Notes: generated by a model from the letters alone, not told the origin. A stretch of DNA of 13,063 bases from HGM04593 sp045644465 (GCA_045644465.1 JAZRGV010000007.1:1-13063), one strand, 5' to 3'; positions 1 to 6,954 are shown, numbered from the stretch's first letter. Made by a program: numbers and translations.

Positions 1-60
1 AAGTTGAACGGTCACCGTCAGCAGTTCACAGAGTTAGTTGTTAAGGAAGTTATCGGTTAA
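1..60 (+). CDS. rplU: 50S ribosomal protein L21, C-terminal end (partial)
   Basis: The first 60 bases form an open frame from the window edge to a TAA at 58-60, giving 19 residues. They contain NGHRQQFTE, the conserved C-terminal L21 motif (K/R-x-GHRQ-x-[YF]-T) that contacts 23S rRNA. L21 binds 23S rRNA in the large subunit. The 5' part of the gene lies outside the window. The identification rests on this short motif plus the rpmA gene 18 bases downstream, the classic rplU-rpmA operon order. Confidence 0.88.
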   Translation, partial: KLNGHRQQFTELVVKEVIG

Positions 61-78
61 TTAAAAGTTTAAAGTATT

Positions 79-345
79 ATGGCACATAAAAAAGGTGTTG
101 GTAGTTCAAAGAACGGCCGTGAGTCAGCAAGTCAGAGACTTGGTGTGAAAATTTGGGGCGGTCAGGCATGTAAAGCCGGTAATATCATCGTTCGTCAGCG
201 TGGTACAGTTCACAACCCAGGTGCAAACATCGGTATGGGTAGTGACCACACTCTCTACGCTTTGGTTGACGGTATTGTAACATTCAAGCGTGGCAAGAAC
301 GACAAGAGCTACGTTTCAGTTACTCCTTTCGCTGAGCAGAACTGA
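79..345 (+). CDS. rpmA: 50S ribosomal protein L27
   Basis: This gene encodes an 88-residue L27, the usual length (85-90). The N-terminus MAHKKGVGSSKNGRESASQRLG is diagnostic, followed by the conserved GxxxxAGxIIVRQRGT and PGxNxGxGxDHTLxAL motifs around residues 33-64. L27 is a large-subunit protein whose flexible N-terminal tail reaches the peptidyl-transferase centre. The tail starts directly with MAHKK, so there is no cleavable N-terminal extension of the Firmicutes type. The ATG at 79 follows the rplU stop by 18 bases, with an A/T-rich leader and no clear Shine-Dalgarno, as is common in Bacteroidetes. A strong hairpin terminator begins 17 bases after the stop, closing the operon. Confidence 0.97.
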   Translation: MAHKKGVGSSKNGRESASQRLGVKIWGGQACKAGNIIVRQRGTVHNPGANIGMGSDHTLYALVDGIVTFKRGKNDKSYVSVTPFAEQN

Positions 346-361
346 TAATTCTTGTCAAAAC

Positions 362-403
362 AAAATAAAAAGGCAATCCACGAAAGGATTGCCTTTTTAT
401 TTT
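362..403. terminator. Bidirectional terminator between rpmA and hsp20
   Basis: A perfect 18-bp inverted repeat has arms at 362-379 and 386-403 and loop ACGAAA. The GC core is GGCAATCC/GGATTGCC, flanked by A-tracts on one side and T-tracts on the other, so either strand ends in a U-rich run. It sits between convergent rpmA and hsp20, and its right arm overlaps the hsp20 stop codon (402-404). Confidence 0.92.
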
Positions 404-914
404 ACTCTATGGCAATTATTCTGTCAATCTTGTTTTCATTACTCTTGGCTTTCTTTGGGATGTGAATCTTTAGAATACCATGTTTCACCTTTGCCTCTAT
501 CTTTTCGGTGTCGGCATCATCGGGAAGAATTAATGTCTGCTGAAAGCGTGTATAGGAAAATTCACGACGCAGATAACGTCCTTTCTCTTCGCATTTGTTA
601 TTTTCGCATTTGTTGTCGTTGCATTTCTCTTCATCTTTTTTGTCGTCGCAACAACAATCCTTGCCGTCTTTGGTTTCGCAGTTACAGTTTTTCTCCATTG
701 TGATGGTGAGGTCGTTCTCGCTGTCGATGTGTATCTTGAAATCCTCTTTTCGCATTCCTGCTGCAGCAACTTCTACCTTATACTCTTTTTCTGTTTCAAT
801 GACATTGATTGCAGGTGCGGTGCTGCTGTTACGTACAAGAATGTCGCTGTTGAAGAAATCGTTGAAGATACTGGGAATCCATGTCTGTCCACCTCGTTTC
901 ATTAGCATGTTCAT
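402..914 (-). CDS. Hsp20 / alpha-crystallin small heat-shock protein with Cys-rich insertion
   Basis: The 170-residue product is a small heat-shock chaperone, expected to hold unfolded cytoplasmic proteins as large oligomers without ATP. The N-terminus (WIPSIFNDFF, residues 12-21) matches the Bacteroidales Hsp20 class. The alpha-crystallin domain spans about 35-155, with PAINVIETEKEYKVEVAAAG and the closing G-I-L-K-I-H-I-P motif (146-153) carrying the GxL signature. Residues about 76-112 form an inserted, highly charged loop with eight cysteines (C77, C79, C87-C89, C98, C103, C108), where relatives usually have a shorter Lys/Glu loop. The downstream YLRREFSYTRFQQTLILPDD segment is intact, so this is an insertion and not a frameshift. 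Translation could start at M1, M3 or M5; M1 (912-914) is used. I found no clear promoter consensus upstream. Confidence 0.93.
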   Translation of the reverse strand: MNMLMKRGGQTWIPSIFNDFFNSDILVRNSSTAPAINVIETEKEYKVEVAAAGMRKEDFKIHIDSENDLTITMEKNCNCETKDGKDCCCDDKKDEEKCNDNKCENNKCEEKGRYLRREFSYTRFQQTLILPDDADTEKIEAKVKHGILKIHIPKKAKSNENKIDRIIAIE

Positions 915-1140
915 ATTACATCTGTTTTAGTTGTTAAACAATGAAACGGACAGCAATCGAGCCAAGACAATAACGACCTCTATATGATGCAGGTGTAAAC
1001 CAGGTCGCAGTCTCTCTATGAGTGACTTATTGAGTGCCTGCCGGTTGCGGTCCGTTCTTGACTATATAATGCTACTTGATGTACTTCTGTTCGTACGACA
1101 TCTTCTTTTTATGTTTTGTTATAGGCTGTATGGAAAATAT
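915..1140. other. Intergenic region upstream of hsp20, no gene seen
   Basis: These 226 bases must hold the hsp20 promoter and leader, but no good TTG-N20-TAnnTTTG match is visible on the minus strand. There is no tRNA and no convincing small ORF. The only symmetry is weak (AACGGAC at 945-951 with GTCCGTT about 100 bases away), which could be chance. Confidence 0.4.
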
Positions 1141-1189
1141 CACAAAAAAAACCGCCTGCACGTTAAATGACAGGCGGTTTGTTTTTGTG
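1141..1189 (-). terminator. Terminator after the chorismatase-like gene
   Basis: The core stem pairs AACCGCCTG (1150-1158) with CAGGCGGTT (1171-1179), around a 12-base loop, and the pairing continues imperfectly into A/T flanks to 1141 and 1189. On the minus strand the stem is followed by a run of eight Ts. It begins four bases after the stop codon at 1193. Confidence 0.88.
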
Positions 1190-1192
1190 ATA

Positions 1193-2281
1193 TCAAATGT
1201 GTGCTATGCCTTCTATTTCTACAAGCAACTCGGAGCGGCATACATCGGCTACAAGATAGTGTTTCATTGCTGCAGGATAGTGAGTATCCATGTAATCCTT
1301 TACTGCTGCAACATCGTTCTTGCGCTTTACATACACTCTCAAAAGGTAGTAGTGCGAACCGTTGCTTTGAGTGGGGATATTATCCTTTGATACAAGCCTG
1401 TTCATAATACCCATTGTCTCGGCGGTTTGCTCAACGGCATTATGGCTACCGATGCTCTGTTCGCCTTTGATGGCAGCTGTACCCGAGATGAATATGGTGT
1501 TTCCAAGCAGGCGGGCACGCTCAAACTTGGGAGTGCTTTTCTCCTTTAGCGCCTCAATGACTTTGCCGTCAAGGACATTCTGGGAATAGTTGTGTGCAGC
1601 AATCTGCAATGGGTTATCAATGGGACTGTTCTTGATGTGGCTCTTTATGGCATTAATTTCAACAACCACACCGCCGGCATCAACACCTATGCCTGTAGCT
1701 GCAGGGTAACCGTTGGACCATTGGCATTTGTTGTAAAAGATGGAGCGTGCGTCGTTGAACTCCTGATAGTTCTGGCTACCGTCGTTGAGCATTGTAATAC
1801 CTTGTATGTAGTTCCATTGACGGTATATGTCGTTAATTTCGAAACCATTGGTATGTAGCATTTTTTCAATGCCGTTGAAAATGTTGCTTGCTTGTTCGTA
1901 TGTGCTTGCCGACATGTCGTCGGGAATAATTCCACCTGTTATGAGTTCGGCGCACTCGCCATTCTTGAGCAGAGTGAAATTGCGGTGGCGTTCAATGGTG
2001 GCACTCTCGTCGATGAGAATAGTAACCTCGGCAACAAGTTTCTCGGTGTAGCTCTCCTGTGCTATATAGCTGATGAGTGGTGTGTTGTGGGTATAATAGC
2101 CTTGTACAACGCCTTTCAGCATTTTTATGTGCTGCAGATACTCATCGTTACTCTGTGCCTTGCCAAAGAATGAGATTTTGAGAATGTTGTTGTCTGTTAT
2201 CTGCGAAAGCACCGATAGGCACATATCTTCGATAGTGCCTGATGTTTTTGATGAAATGATAGTCTGTGCTTTGTCGAACAT
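1193..2281 (-). CDS. Chorismatase-like protein (FkbO/Hyg5/XanB2 family, RidA-like fold)
   Basis: The 362-residue protein resembles chorismatases, which hydrolyse chorismate to pyruvate plus either a dihydroxycyclohexadiene carboxylate (FkbO) or 3-hydroxybenzoate (Hyg5, XanB2). Family motifs visible are RQWNYIQGI (154-162), NYQEFNDARSIFY (171-183), PAATGIG (193-199), and the RidA-like RARLLGNTIFISGTAAIKG (255-273). The C-terminal stretch ADVCRSELLVEIEG (345-358) holds Cys348 and Glu355. From memory, the catalytic glutamate of the family lies here, and a cysteine seven residues before it is typical of the 3-hydroxybenzoate-forming subtype. Length is near the family's usual 330-345. Such proteins are often labelled endoribonuclease L-PSP or RidA, a weaker description. 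It lies 57 bases downstream of the AlaX-like gene but has its own likely promoter. No pigment or polyketide cluster surrounds it. Confidence 0.72.
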   Translation of the reverse strand: MFDKAQTIISSKTSGTIEDMCLSVLSQITDNNILKISFFGKAQSNDEYLQHIKMLKGVVQGYYTHNTPLISYIAQESYTEKLVAEVTILIDESATIERHRNFTLLKNGECAELITGGIIPDDMSASTYEQASNIFNGIEKMLHTNGFEINDIYRQWNYIQGITMLNDGSQNYQEFNDARSIFYNKCQWSNGYPAATGIGVDAGGVVVEINAIKSHIKNSPIDNPLQIAAHNYSQNVLDGKVIEALKEKSTPKFERARLLGNTIFISGTAAIKGEQSIGSHNAVEQTAETMGIMNRLVSKDNIPTQSNGSHYYLLRVYVKRKNDVAAVKDYMDTHYPAAMKHYLVADVCRSELLVEIEGIAHI

Positions 2282-2313
2282 TCTCTTTATTCTGTTTTGT
2301 GGTTGCGAAATTA

Positions 2314-2346
2314 CAAAAATATTTCGTATGTATGAAATTTATACAA
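2314..2346 (-). promoter_or_regulatory. Likely promoter of the chorismatase-like gene
   Basis: On the minus strand, TATTTTTG (2314-2321) fits the Bacteroidetes -7 consensus TAnnTTTG. TTG (2344-2346) lies 22 bases upstream as a -33 element. Transcription would start near 2308, leaving a leader of about 27 bases. The -33 element lies inside the 3' end of the upstream AlaX-like gene. Confidence 0.6.
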
Positions 2347-2818
2347 GTTTGAAACGCAAACGAAGAGTACCGTTCTCCCACGTGTGGCTGATAATCTTGA
2401 ATTCGCCAATTTCGCTGGTGTTGTTTACGTGTGTTCCTATGCAGGCGCAAGTGTCGTAGTCGCCAACGCGTACAATGCGCAGAGTGTCACTTGCATCGGC
2501 CGGTAGTTTGCTCAAGTCAACCTCGGCCGGTACGTTTTCGCGTGTTACGAACTCTATGGTCACCGGCATGTTTTGCTTGATGACATCGTTTACATTTTTC
2601 TCTATCTCCGCAATCTGTTCTGCTGTGGGCTCGCATGGCAGAATGTAGTCGCACTTGCTCTTCTTTCGCTCTATATGCGCGTTGCGGCTACGTTCGCATC
2701 CGAACATTCTAATCATGGTCTGATTTAAGATGTGCTTGGTGGTGTGCATAGGCGGGTATTCCGCCTTGTTGTGGTCATTGAGTTGTGGTGTATCCATAAA
2801 TAATTGTATGTATTCCAT
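2339..2818 (-). CDS. AlaX-like alanyl-tRNA editing (tRNA_SAD domain) protein
   Basis: The 159-residue protein resembles free-standing relatives of the alanyl-tRNA synthetase editing domain, which hydrolyse mischarged Ser- or Gly-tRNA(Ala) in the cytoplasm. Both zinc-binding motifs are present: HTTKH (H25 and H29, HxxxH) and CIGTH (C126 and H130, CxxxH, with the usual following V). The core NAHIE (46-50) and TLRIVRVGDYD (112-122) fit the domain. The length matches the short AlaX class and no synthetase catalytic core is attached. Residues between 44 and 60 are unusually Lys/Cys-rich for the family. The ATG at 2816-2818 is the first in frame. The paired repeat begins four bases upstream, so the promoter must lie in or beyond it; none was recognised. 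Confidence 0.82.
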   Translation of the reverse strand: MEYIQLFMDTPQLNDHNKAEYPPMHTTKHILNQTMIRMFGCERSRNAHIERKKSKCDYILPCEPTAEQIAEIEKNVNDVIKQNMPVTIEFVTRENVPAEVDLSKLPADASDTLRIVRVGDYDTCACIGTHVNNTSEIGEFKIISHTWENGTLRLRFKLV

Positions 2819-2821
2819 ATT

Positions 2822-2875
2822 TCATTTTTCATAGCCCTAACGGACTATGCTGACAAATGTCGCCCTTTCAGGGCT
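2822..2875 (-). repeat. Dispersed Bacteroidales-type intergenic repeat, copy A
   Basis: Read on the minus strand this begins AGCCCTGAAAGGGCGACA and runs through CAGCATAGTCCGTTAGGGC to CTATGAAAAATGA. It aligns with copy B (2899-2950, + strand) over about 50 bases at roughly 70% identity, in opposite orientation. GCCCT-TTC-AGGGC inside it is a small hairpin. From general familiarity, similar GGGC/CATAGGGC...GCCCTATG repeats are scattered between genes in Bacteroides and Prevotella; I cannot confirm a formal name. Confidence 0.65.
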
Positions 2876-2898
2876 ATTATATTGTAATGTGTTGTGTG

Positions 2899-2950
2899 AG
2901 CCCCGTAGGAGCGATATTTTATAGCATAGGTCAAGGGCCTATGAATAATT
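2899..2950 (+). repeat. Dispersed Bacteroidales-type intergenic repeat, copy B
   Basis: This copy begins AGCCCCGTAGGAGCGATA and continues through TATAGCATAGG to CCTATGAATAAT. CATAGG and CCTATG form a six-base-pair hairpin around TCAAGGG. It faces copy A across a 23-base A/T-rich spacer (2876-2898), so the pair could fold into one large imperfect cruciform. A short open frame starting MSPFQGYYIV (2857 onward) runs through it, but this is the repeat read as protein, not a gene. Confidence 0.65.
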
Positions 2951-3162
2951 TTACAATCCCTGCAATGTACGAGAATATTTCCGAGAGGTCTTCTTTTTTC
3001 ATCGTCTTCTCTCTGTTCTTCGTTGAGAAAACAATGTGGATATAATTCTTCGCTAATGATTGTGCCATTTGCTTATGTTCTTATTTTGTCGTAAAAATGA
3101 TGAAATACCCGACTCACCATTTTACATATGCCGATTTTTTATTTCTTCTGCCATATATTGCT
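2951..3162. other. Intergenic region between the repeat pair and the LuxR-type gene
   Basis: These 212 bases hold no gene I can support. They are A/T-rich with several pyrimidine runs on the + strand. No convincing intrinsic terminator for the LuxR-type gene (stop at 3163) was found. It may carry decayed repeat or gene remnants. Confidence 0.4.
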
Positions 3163-3753
3163 TTAACTGAAGTCGGACATATCAACCAATTTGTTCATTA
3201 TGGCATATACGGTTAGTCCGGGAATACTGTTTATTCCTAACTTCTGTGAGATGTTGCGACGGTGGGATATAACGGTGTATATTGATATGTTGAACTCGTC
3301 GGCAATCTCTTTGTTGGTCATTCCCTTTGCTACGGCTGTCAGGATGTCGCGTTCGCGTGAGGATAGCTCGTTGATATCGCTCTTGGGGTTCTGTGTGTTC
3401 TCTTCTATAGCGGTCTTGAGCTTTTGTATTATGCGTGTGGAGTTGTCGTATATACCTATGCTGTCATCGTATTGGCGTAGCACGTTCTCTTCGTAGTTAC
3501 TGTGTGCGAGTGCTACCAGTGCGCAGCTTATGCCGCCAAAGTATGAACGGATGTCGAGTCTGTCGTTATAATCAATGACTGCCGGGTTGATGATGATGAT
3601 GTCGGTGTCGTTGTTGGAGTTGTAGTATGTAGGGTTGCTCAATGTCTGTACGACACTGAACTCCGGATTGCGGTTTATTATCTCGGCAATGCCTGTTGCC
3701 ACAATCTCCGACGGCTCGATGAGCACTACCTTGTATTTCTTCTCCTTATTCAT
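3163..3753 (-). CDS. LuxR-type regulator with a degenerate receiver domain
   Basis: The 196-residue protein is a DNA-binding regulator of response-regulator layout. Residues about 7-118 look like a receiver fold. Residues 129-190 are a LuxR/GerE helix-turn-helix (LSSRERDILTAVAKGMTNKEIA, then NISIYTVISHRRNISQKLGI). The receiver lacks the usual phosphorylation residues: the phospho-Asp position after DIIII is Asn56, the conserved Thr/Ser position is Ala81, and the conserved Lys is absent near 100-104. An acidic Glu13 remains in the pocket. It is therefore probably not controlled by ordinary phosphotransfer (inference). Its ATG overlaps the end of the RIC-like gene by 8 bases, implying translational coupling, and no histidine kinase is nearby. 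It may regulate the operon in response to the di-iron partner or a small ligand; the target is unknown. Confidence 0.85.
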   Translation of the reverse strand: MNKEKKYKVVLIEPSEIVATGIAEIINRNPEFSVVQTLSNPTYYNSNNDTDIIIINPAVIDYNDRLDIRSYFGGISCALVALAHSNYEENVLRQYDDSIGIYDNSTRIIQKLKTAIEENTQNPKSDINELSSRERDILTAVAKGMTNKEIADEFNISIYTVISHRRNISQKLGINSIPGLTVYAIMNKLVDMSDFS

Positions 3754-4450
3754 GGCTCTTCTCCAATTTCTCGACCAATGGTATGAGTATCTTGTTCTCG
3801 ATGAGTGAGTGTTTGCGCAGGTCGTTCTCTACGCAATATATTGTATTTAGCAACTCGAATCGTTGTGGCGATGAGTATTTCTCGTCGAGGTATTTTGCTA
3901 TGATATTCTTCAGATCGTTGAGTTTTTCGTTGATGTTGCTGTGATGCTCCTCAAACTGCGAAATATGGTACTGTGTGTCGCAGGGGCCACTGTTTCCCAT
4001 CAGTTTTTCAATGTATGGGAAAACTATCTCTTCTTCGTATCTGAAGTGATTGATAATCTCGTTGTCATAGTCGTCGTAGAACTTGTCTATCAACTTTTGG
4101 CTCACATTGTCAATGCCTTTTACAAGTGTGTGTATGCCTTCATGTATTACGGGGAAGCAGACGGTGGTGTAGTAGCGGTGCGATGCACGAAGATAGGTGG
4201 TTATGCTTTTTATATCGTTCTTGTCCAAACTGTTTATACATGGTTGGTACTCGTGGAACGAATAGATGTTGCATATCATAAGAAACAGCTCTACCGATAT
4301 GCCGTAGCGCGAACAAAGGTCGTTTATAGTTGCTTCGCCGAATCCCAATTTAATGTCGAGACGTTGCAGTATTGACAGTAATGAACTGTCGGCAGCCAAC
4401 AGGTCGGCTACTTTCATGCGTTTGTTGTATATTGTTTCGTTATTGCTCAT
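3746..4450 (-). CDS. RIC/YtfE-type di-iron hemerythrin-like protein
   Basis: The 234-residue protein matches the RIC family (YtfE, ScdA), di-iron proteins tied to repair of iron-sulfur centres damaged by nitric oxide or oxidants. An N-terminal helical domain (about 10-60, ADLLAADSSLLSILQRLDI) resembles ScdA_N but lacks its usual Cys pair. The hemerythrin-like domain (about 80-230) keeps all six ligand positions expected from E. coli YtfE (H84, H129, E133, H160, H204, E208): H91, H135, E139, H170 (or H169), H214 and E218, with near-identical spacing. The gene starts 18 bases after the feoAB stop and overlaps the LuxR gene, so the three are very likely one transcript. Iron import next to iron-centre repair is functionally coherent. 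Sensing of NO or oxygen instead of repair is possible. Confidence 0.85.
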   Translation of the reverse strand: MSNNETIYNKRMKVADLLAADSSLLSILQRLDIKLGFGEATINDLCSRYGISVELFLMICNIYSFHEYQPCINSLDKNDIKSITTYLRASHRYYTTVCFPVIHEGIHTLVKGIDNVSQKLIDKFYDDYDNEIINHFRYEEEIVFPYIEKLMGNSGPCDTQYHISQFEEHHSNINEKLNDLKNIIAKYLDEKYSSPQRFELLNTIYCVENDLRKHSLIENKILIPLVEKLEKSHE

Positions 4451-4468
4451 ATTGTGTCTTTTTTCTGT

Positions 4469-6880
4469 TTATAATATTCCGCCTATTGTGTATGCCAGGA
4501 ATGCCAGCAACCATGCTACAGCGGTGTTGTATGCTATTGAGAAAATGGCCCATCCTTTACTCTTTGTCTCTTCGGCAATGCTTGCCACTGTGGCTATGCA
4601 AGGGAAGAAGAGCAGAATAAATACCATAAATGCCATTGCCGAGCGTGGTGTGAAGTCGCCCGATGCTTTTATGTCTTGTTCAATGCCTTCGTCTGAACTG
4701 TTACTGTATAGAACTCCAAAGGTGCTTACTACAAGCTCTTTGGCTGGTATGCTTGTGAGTATGGCGATGCTTGAACGCCAGTTAAGGCCAAGCGGCTCCA
4801 TTGCCGGCTCCATGAAACGGCCAACCATTCCAATGAATGAGTTGCTGTTGATGCTTTCGGCGGTAGTCGGTGTAACATATTCAGTATTTTTACTTGTGGC
4901 ATTTGTTGCTTCTTTTTCATTAGGTCTTGGATAGTAACTCAAGAACCAGATGACGATGGTCGATAGCAGAACTATAGAGCCAATCTTCTTGAGATAGAGT
5001 GCACATTTATCCCACATGTGGCGTATGGTAGCTCGCAGGGTAGGCATGCGGTAGGGTGGCAGCTCCATCACAAACGGTGTCTCGTCTTTTTTGAATTTCG
5101 TAAGGCGCAACAGCCTTGCCGTTACTATGGCTACGGCAATGCCAAGCAGATATAGGCCTATGAGTACCAATGCAGCATGCTGCGGGAAGAATGCTCCTGC
5201 AAACAGCACAAGCACAGGCAAGCGTGCGCTGCACGACATGAACGGTGTGATGAGGATGGTTATAAGCCTGCTGCTGTGGCTCTCAATGGCTCGTGTGGCC
5301 ATTATTGCCGGCACGTTACAACCAAAGCCCATAAGCATAGGGATAAACGATTTGCCATGCAGGCCCATCTTATGCATCAGTCTGTCCATAATGAATGCGG
5401 CGCGTGCCATATATCCCGAATCTTCCATAAATGATATGAAAAGATAAAGTATGAGTATCTGCGGAATAAATACTGCCACGCTGCCAACGCCGCTTATTAT
5501 GCCATTGACAACGAGGTCCTGTATGGCTCCGGCAGGAAGTATCTGTGTGGCAAGGTCGCCAAGCCATCCAAAAAGGCTTTCAATCCATTGCTGCGGGTAT
5601 GCTCCAAGCACGAAAACCGAGCTGAACATCAGCCACATTATGAAGATGAATAGTGGAAAACCCAGCCATTTGTTGGCTACAAGGCGGTCTATGCGTCGTG
5701 TCTTTTTCTGTGTGTCTTTGTTACCTGGTTTATATGTCTCCTGCAATGCTCCGTTGATAAAGCCGTATTTGGCGTCGCTTATTGCAGTCTCGGCATCAAC
5801 GCCGGTCTGTGTCTGAATCTTTTTAGCGGCTGTCTCGGCCAGGTTTTTCCAGCGTGGCAACTCAAAACAATCTTTCAACAGGTTTTCGCTCTCCTTGTCC
5901 TGCTCGAGCATCTTGAGTGCCCAATATCTTACGGGGAACTGTTGTGGCAGGTCATTGGCTTTGTGCATCTCAACCGACAACGGAGATATAAGCTCTTCGA
6001 TGATACTGCCATAGTTGATGTGTATGTGTCTTATTGTTCTGTTTTTTCCCTCAAAGAGTTCTATTACGGTGTCGAGTAATCTGTCGAGTCCCTGACGGTT
6101 CTTTGCAACGGTGGGAATCATTGGGATACCCATCATCGCGCCAAGATGCTCATAGTCGAGCATAGCACCGCTTGCCATCAGCTCGTCATACATGTTTAGA
6201 GCTACTACGGTGCGTTGGTTCATATCTATAAGCTCTGTAGTGAGATACAGGTTACGCTCCAAGTTGGATGCCACAACGGAGTTGATGATGACGTCGGGTG
6301 TCTGCTCAAAGAGGTGGCGTCGTACATAAATCTCTTCGGGTGAATATGCCGATATGGAATATGTTCCGGGCAGGTCGGTGATGTTAATCCTGTAGTTCTT
6401 GTAGTTGAAACTGCCTGTCTTGGCATCAACGGTTACTCCGCTATAGTTGCCCACGTGTTCGTTCTGGTTCGAGAGGGCATTGAATATTGATGTCTTTCCG
6501 CTGTTGGGGTTTCCTACAAGGGCTACATTGATGATGTTGCTCTGTTGTGTCGCAACCTTACGCTGCATACAGTTACCACAGCTCATGCCGTTGCAGTTGT
6601 CGCATAGCGTGAGACAACTGAACGAAGACGATGGCGGCAACTCCTTTCTGGCCTCTTCTTCGGGAAGAACCTCAATCATTGAAGCTTCGTTACGGCGCAG
6701 CAGCACATCATAGCCCATTACGTGGTATTTCACAGGGTCGTGCATGGGAGAGTCGAGTACCGACTTCACCTTTTCACCACGTATGAAGCCCATCTCCATT
6801 ATGCGCTTACGGAATCCACCATGGCCCAATAAGCGTACAATGACCGCTGTTTCACCGTTCTTTAGTTCCGAGAGTTTCAT
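4469..6880 (-). CDS. feoB: Fused FeoA-FeoB ferrous iron transporter
   Basis: The 803-residue protein imports Fe2+ across the inner membrane. Residues 1-73 are an SH3-like FeoA domain (LSELKNGETAVIVRLLG). Residues 80-115 form a linker with five cysteines (C89, C93, C96, C101, C104). The FeoB G domain follows from about 117: G1 GNPNSGKT (123-130), G2 around T150, G3 DLPG (169-172) and G4 NMYD (229-232). The C-terminal half holds the membrane domain, from about WLGFPLFIFIMWLMF onward, with the two Gate motifs including GFGCNVPAI and MSCSARLPV. A FeoA-FeoB fusion is the usual form in Bacteroides and Porphyromonas. It is the first gene of an operon with the RIC-like and LuxR-like genes. The ATG (6878-6880) gives the standard FeoA start. 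The promoter and a palindromic operator candidate lie just upstream. Confidence 0.96.
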   Translation of the reverse strand: MKLSELKNGETAVIVRLLGHGGFRKRIMEMGFIRGEKVKSVLDSPMHDPVKYHVMGYDVLLRRNEASMIEVLPEEEARKELPPSSSFSCLTLCDNCNGMSCGNCMQRKVATQQSNIINVALVGNPNSGKTSIFNALSNQNEHVGNYSGVTVDAKTGSFNYKNYRINITDLPGTYSISAYSPEEIYVRRHLFEQTPDVIINSVVASNLERNLYLTTELIDMNQRTVVALNMYDELMASGAMLDYEHLGAMMGIPMIPTVAKNRQGLDRLLDTVIELFEGKNRTIRHIHINYGSIIEELISPLSVEMHKANDLPQQFPVRYWALKMLEQDKESENLLKDCFELPRWKNLAETAAKKIQTQTGVDAETAISDAKYGFINGALQETYKPGNKDTQKKTRRIDRLVANKWLGFPLFIFIMWLMFSSVFVLGAYPQQWIESLFGWLGDLATQILPAGAIQDLVVNGIISGVGSVAVFIPQILILYLFISFMEDSGYMARAAFIMDRLMHKMGLHGKSFIPMLMGFGCNVPAIMATRAIESHSSRLITILITPFMSCSARLPVLVLFAGAFFPQHAALVLIGLYLLGIAVAIVTARLLRLTKFKKDETPFVMELPPYRMPTLRATIRHMWDKCALYLKKIGSIVLLSTIVIWFLSYYPRPNEKEATNATSKNTEYVTPTTAESINSNSFIGMVGRFMEPAMEPLGLNWRSSIAILTSIPAKELVVSTFGVLYSNSSDEGIEQDIKASGDFTPRSAMAFMVFILLFFPCIATVASIAEETKSKGWAIFSIAYNTAVAWLLAFLAYTIGGIL

Positions 6881-6923
6881 TTATATATGTTGCTTAATTT
6901 CTTAATATTTATTTTTGCTTATG

Positions 6924-6954
6924 CAAAAATAGGGCACTTTTAGGATGTAAGCAA
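6924..6954 (-). promoter_or_regulatory. Promoter of the feoAB operon
   Basis: On the minus strand TTG (6952-6954), 20 bases, then TATTTTTG (6924-6931) is a full match to the Bacteroidetes consensus TTG-N19-21-TAnnTTTG. Transcription would begin near 6919, giving a leader of about 39 bases before the ATG at 6880. Confidence 0.72.

Noticed and set aside
1022..1040. GAGTG repeats upstream of hsp20 that recall a CIRCE heat-shock element
   Set aside because: CIRCE needs an inverted repeat TTAGCACTC-N9-GAGTGCTAA. Here the GAGTG copies are in direct orientation and the flanks do not match.
1058..1070. TTGACTATATAAT, which looks like sigma-70 elements
   Set aside because: The two motifs are nearly merged, with no 17-base spacer, no gene follows on that strand, and other promoters in the window follow the Bacteroidetes consensus.
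2857..3045. 62-codon open frame starting MSPFQGYYIV
   Set aside because: It begins inside the dispersed repeat and is explained by that repeat read as protein. No promoter or family supports a gene.
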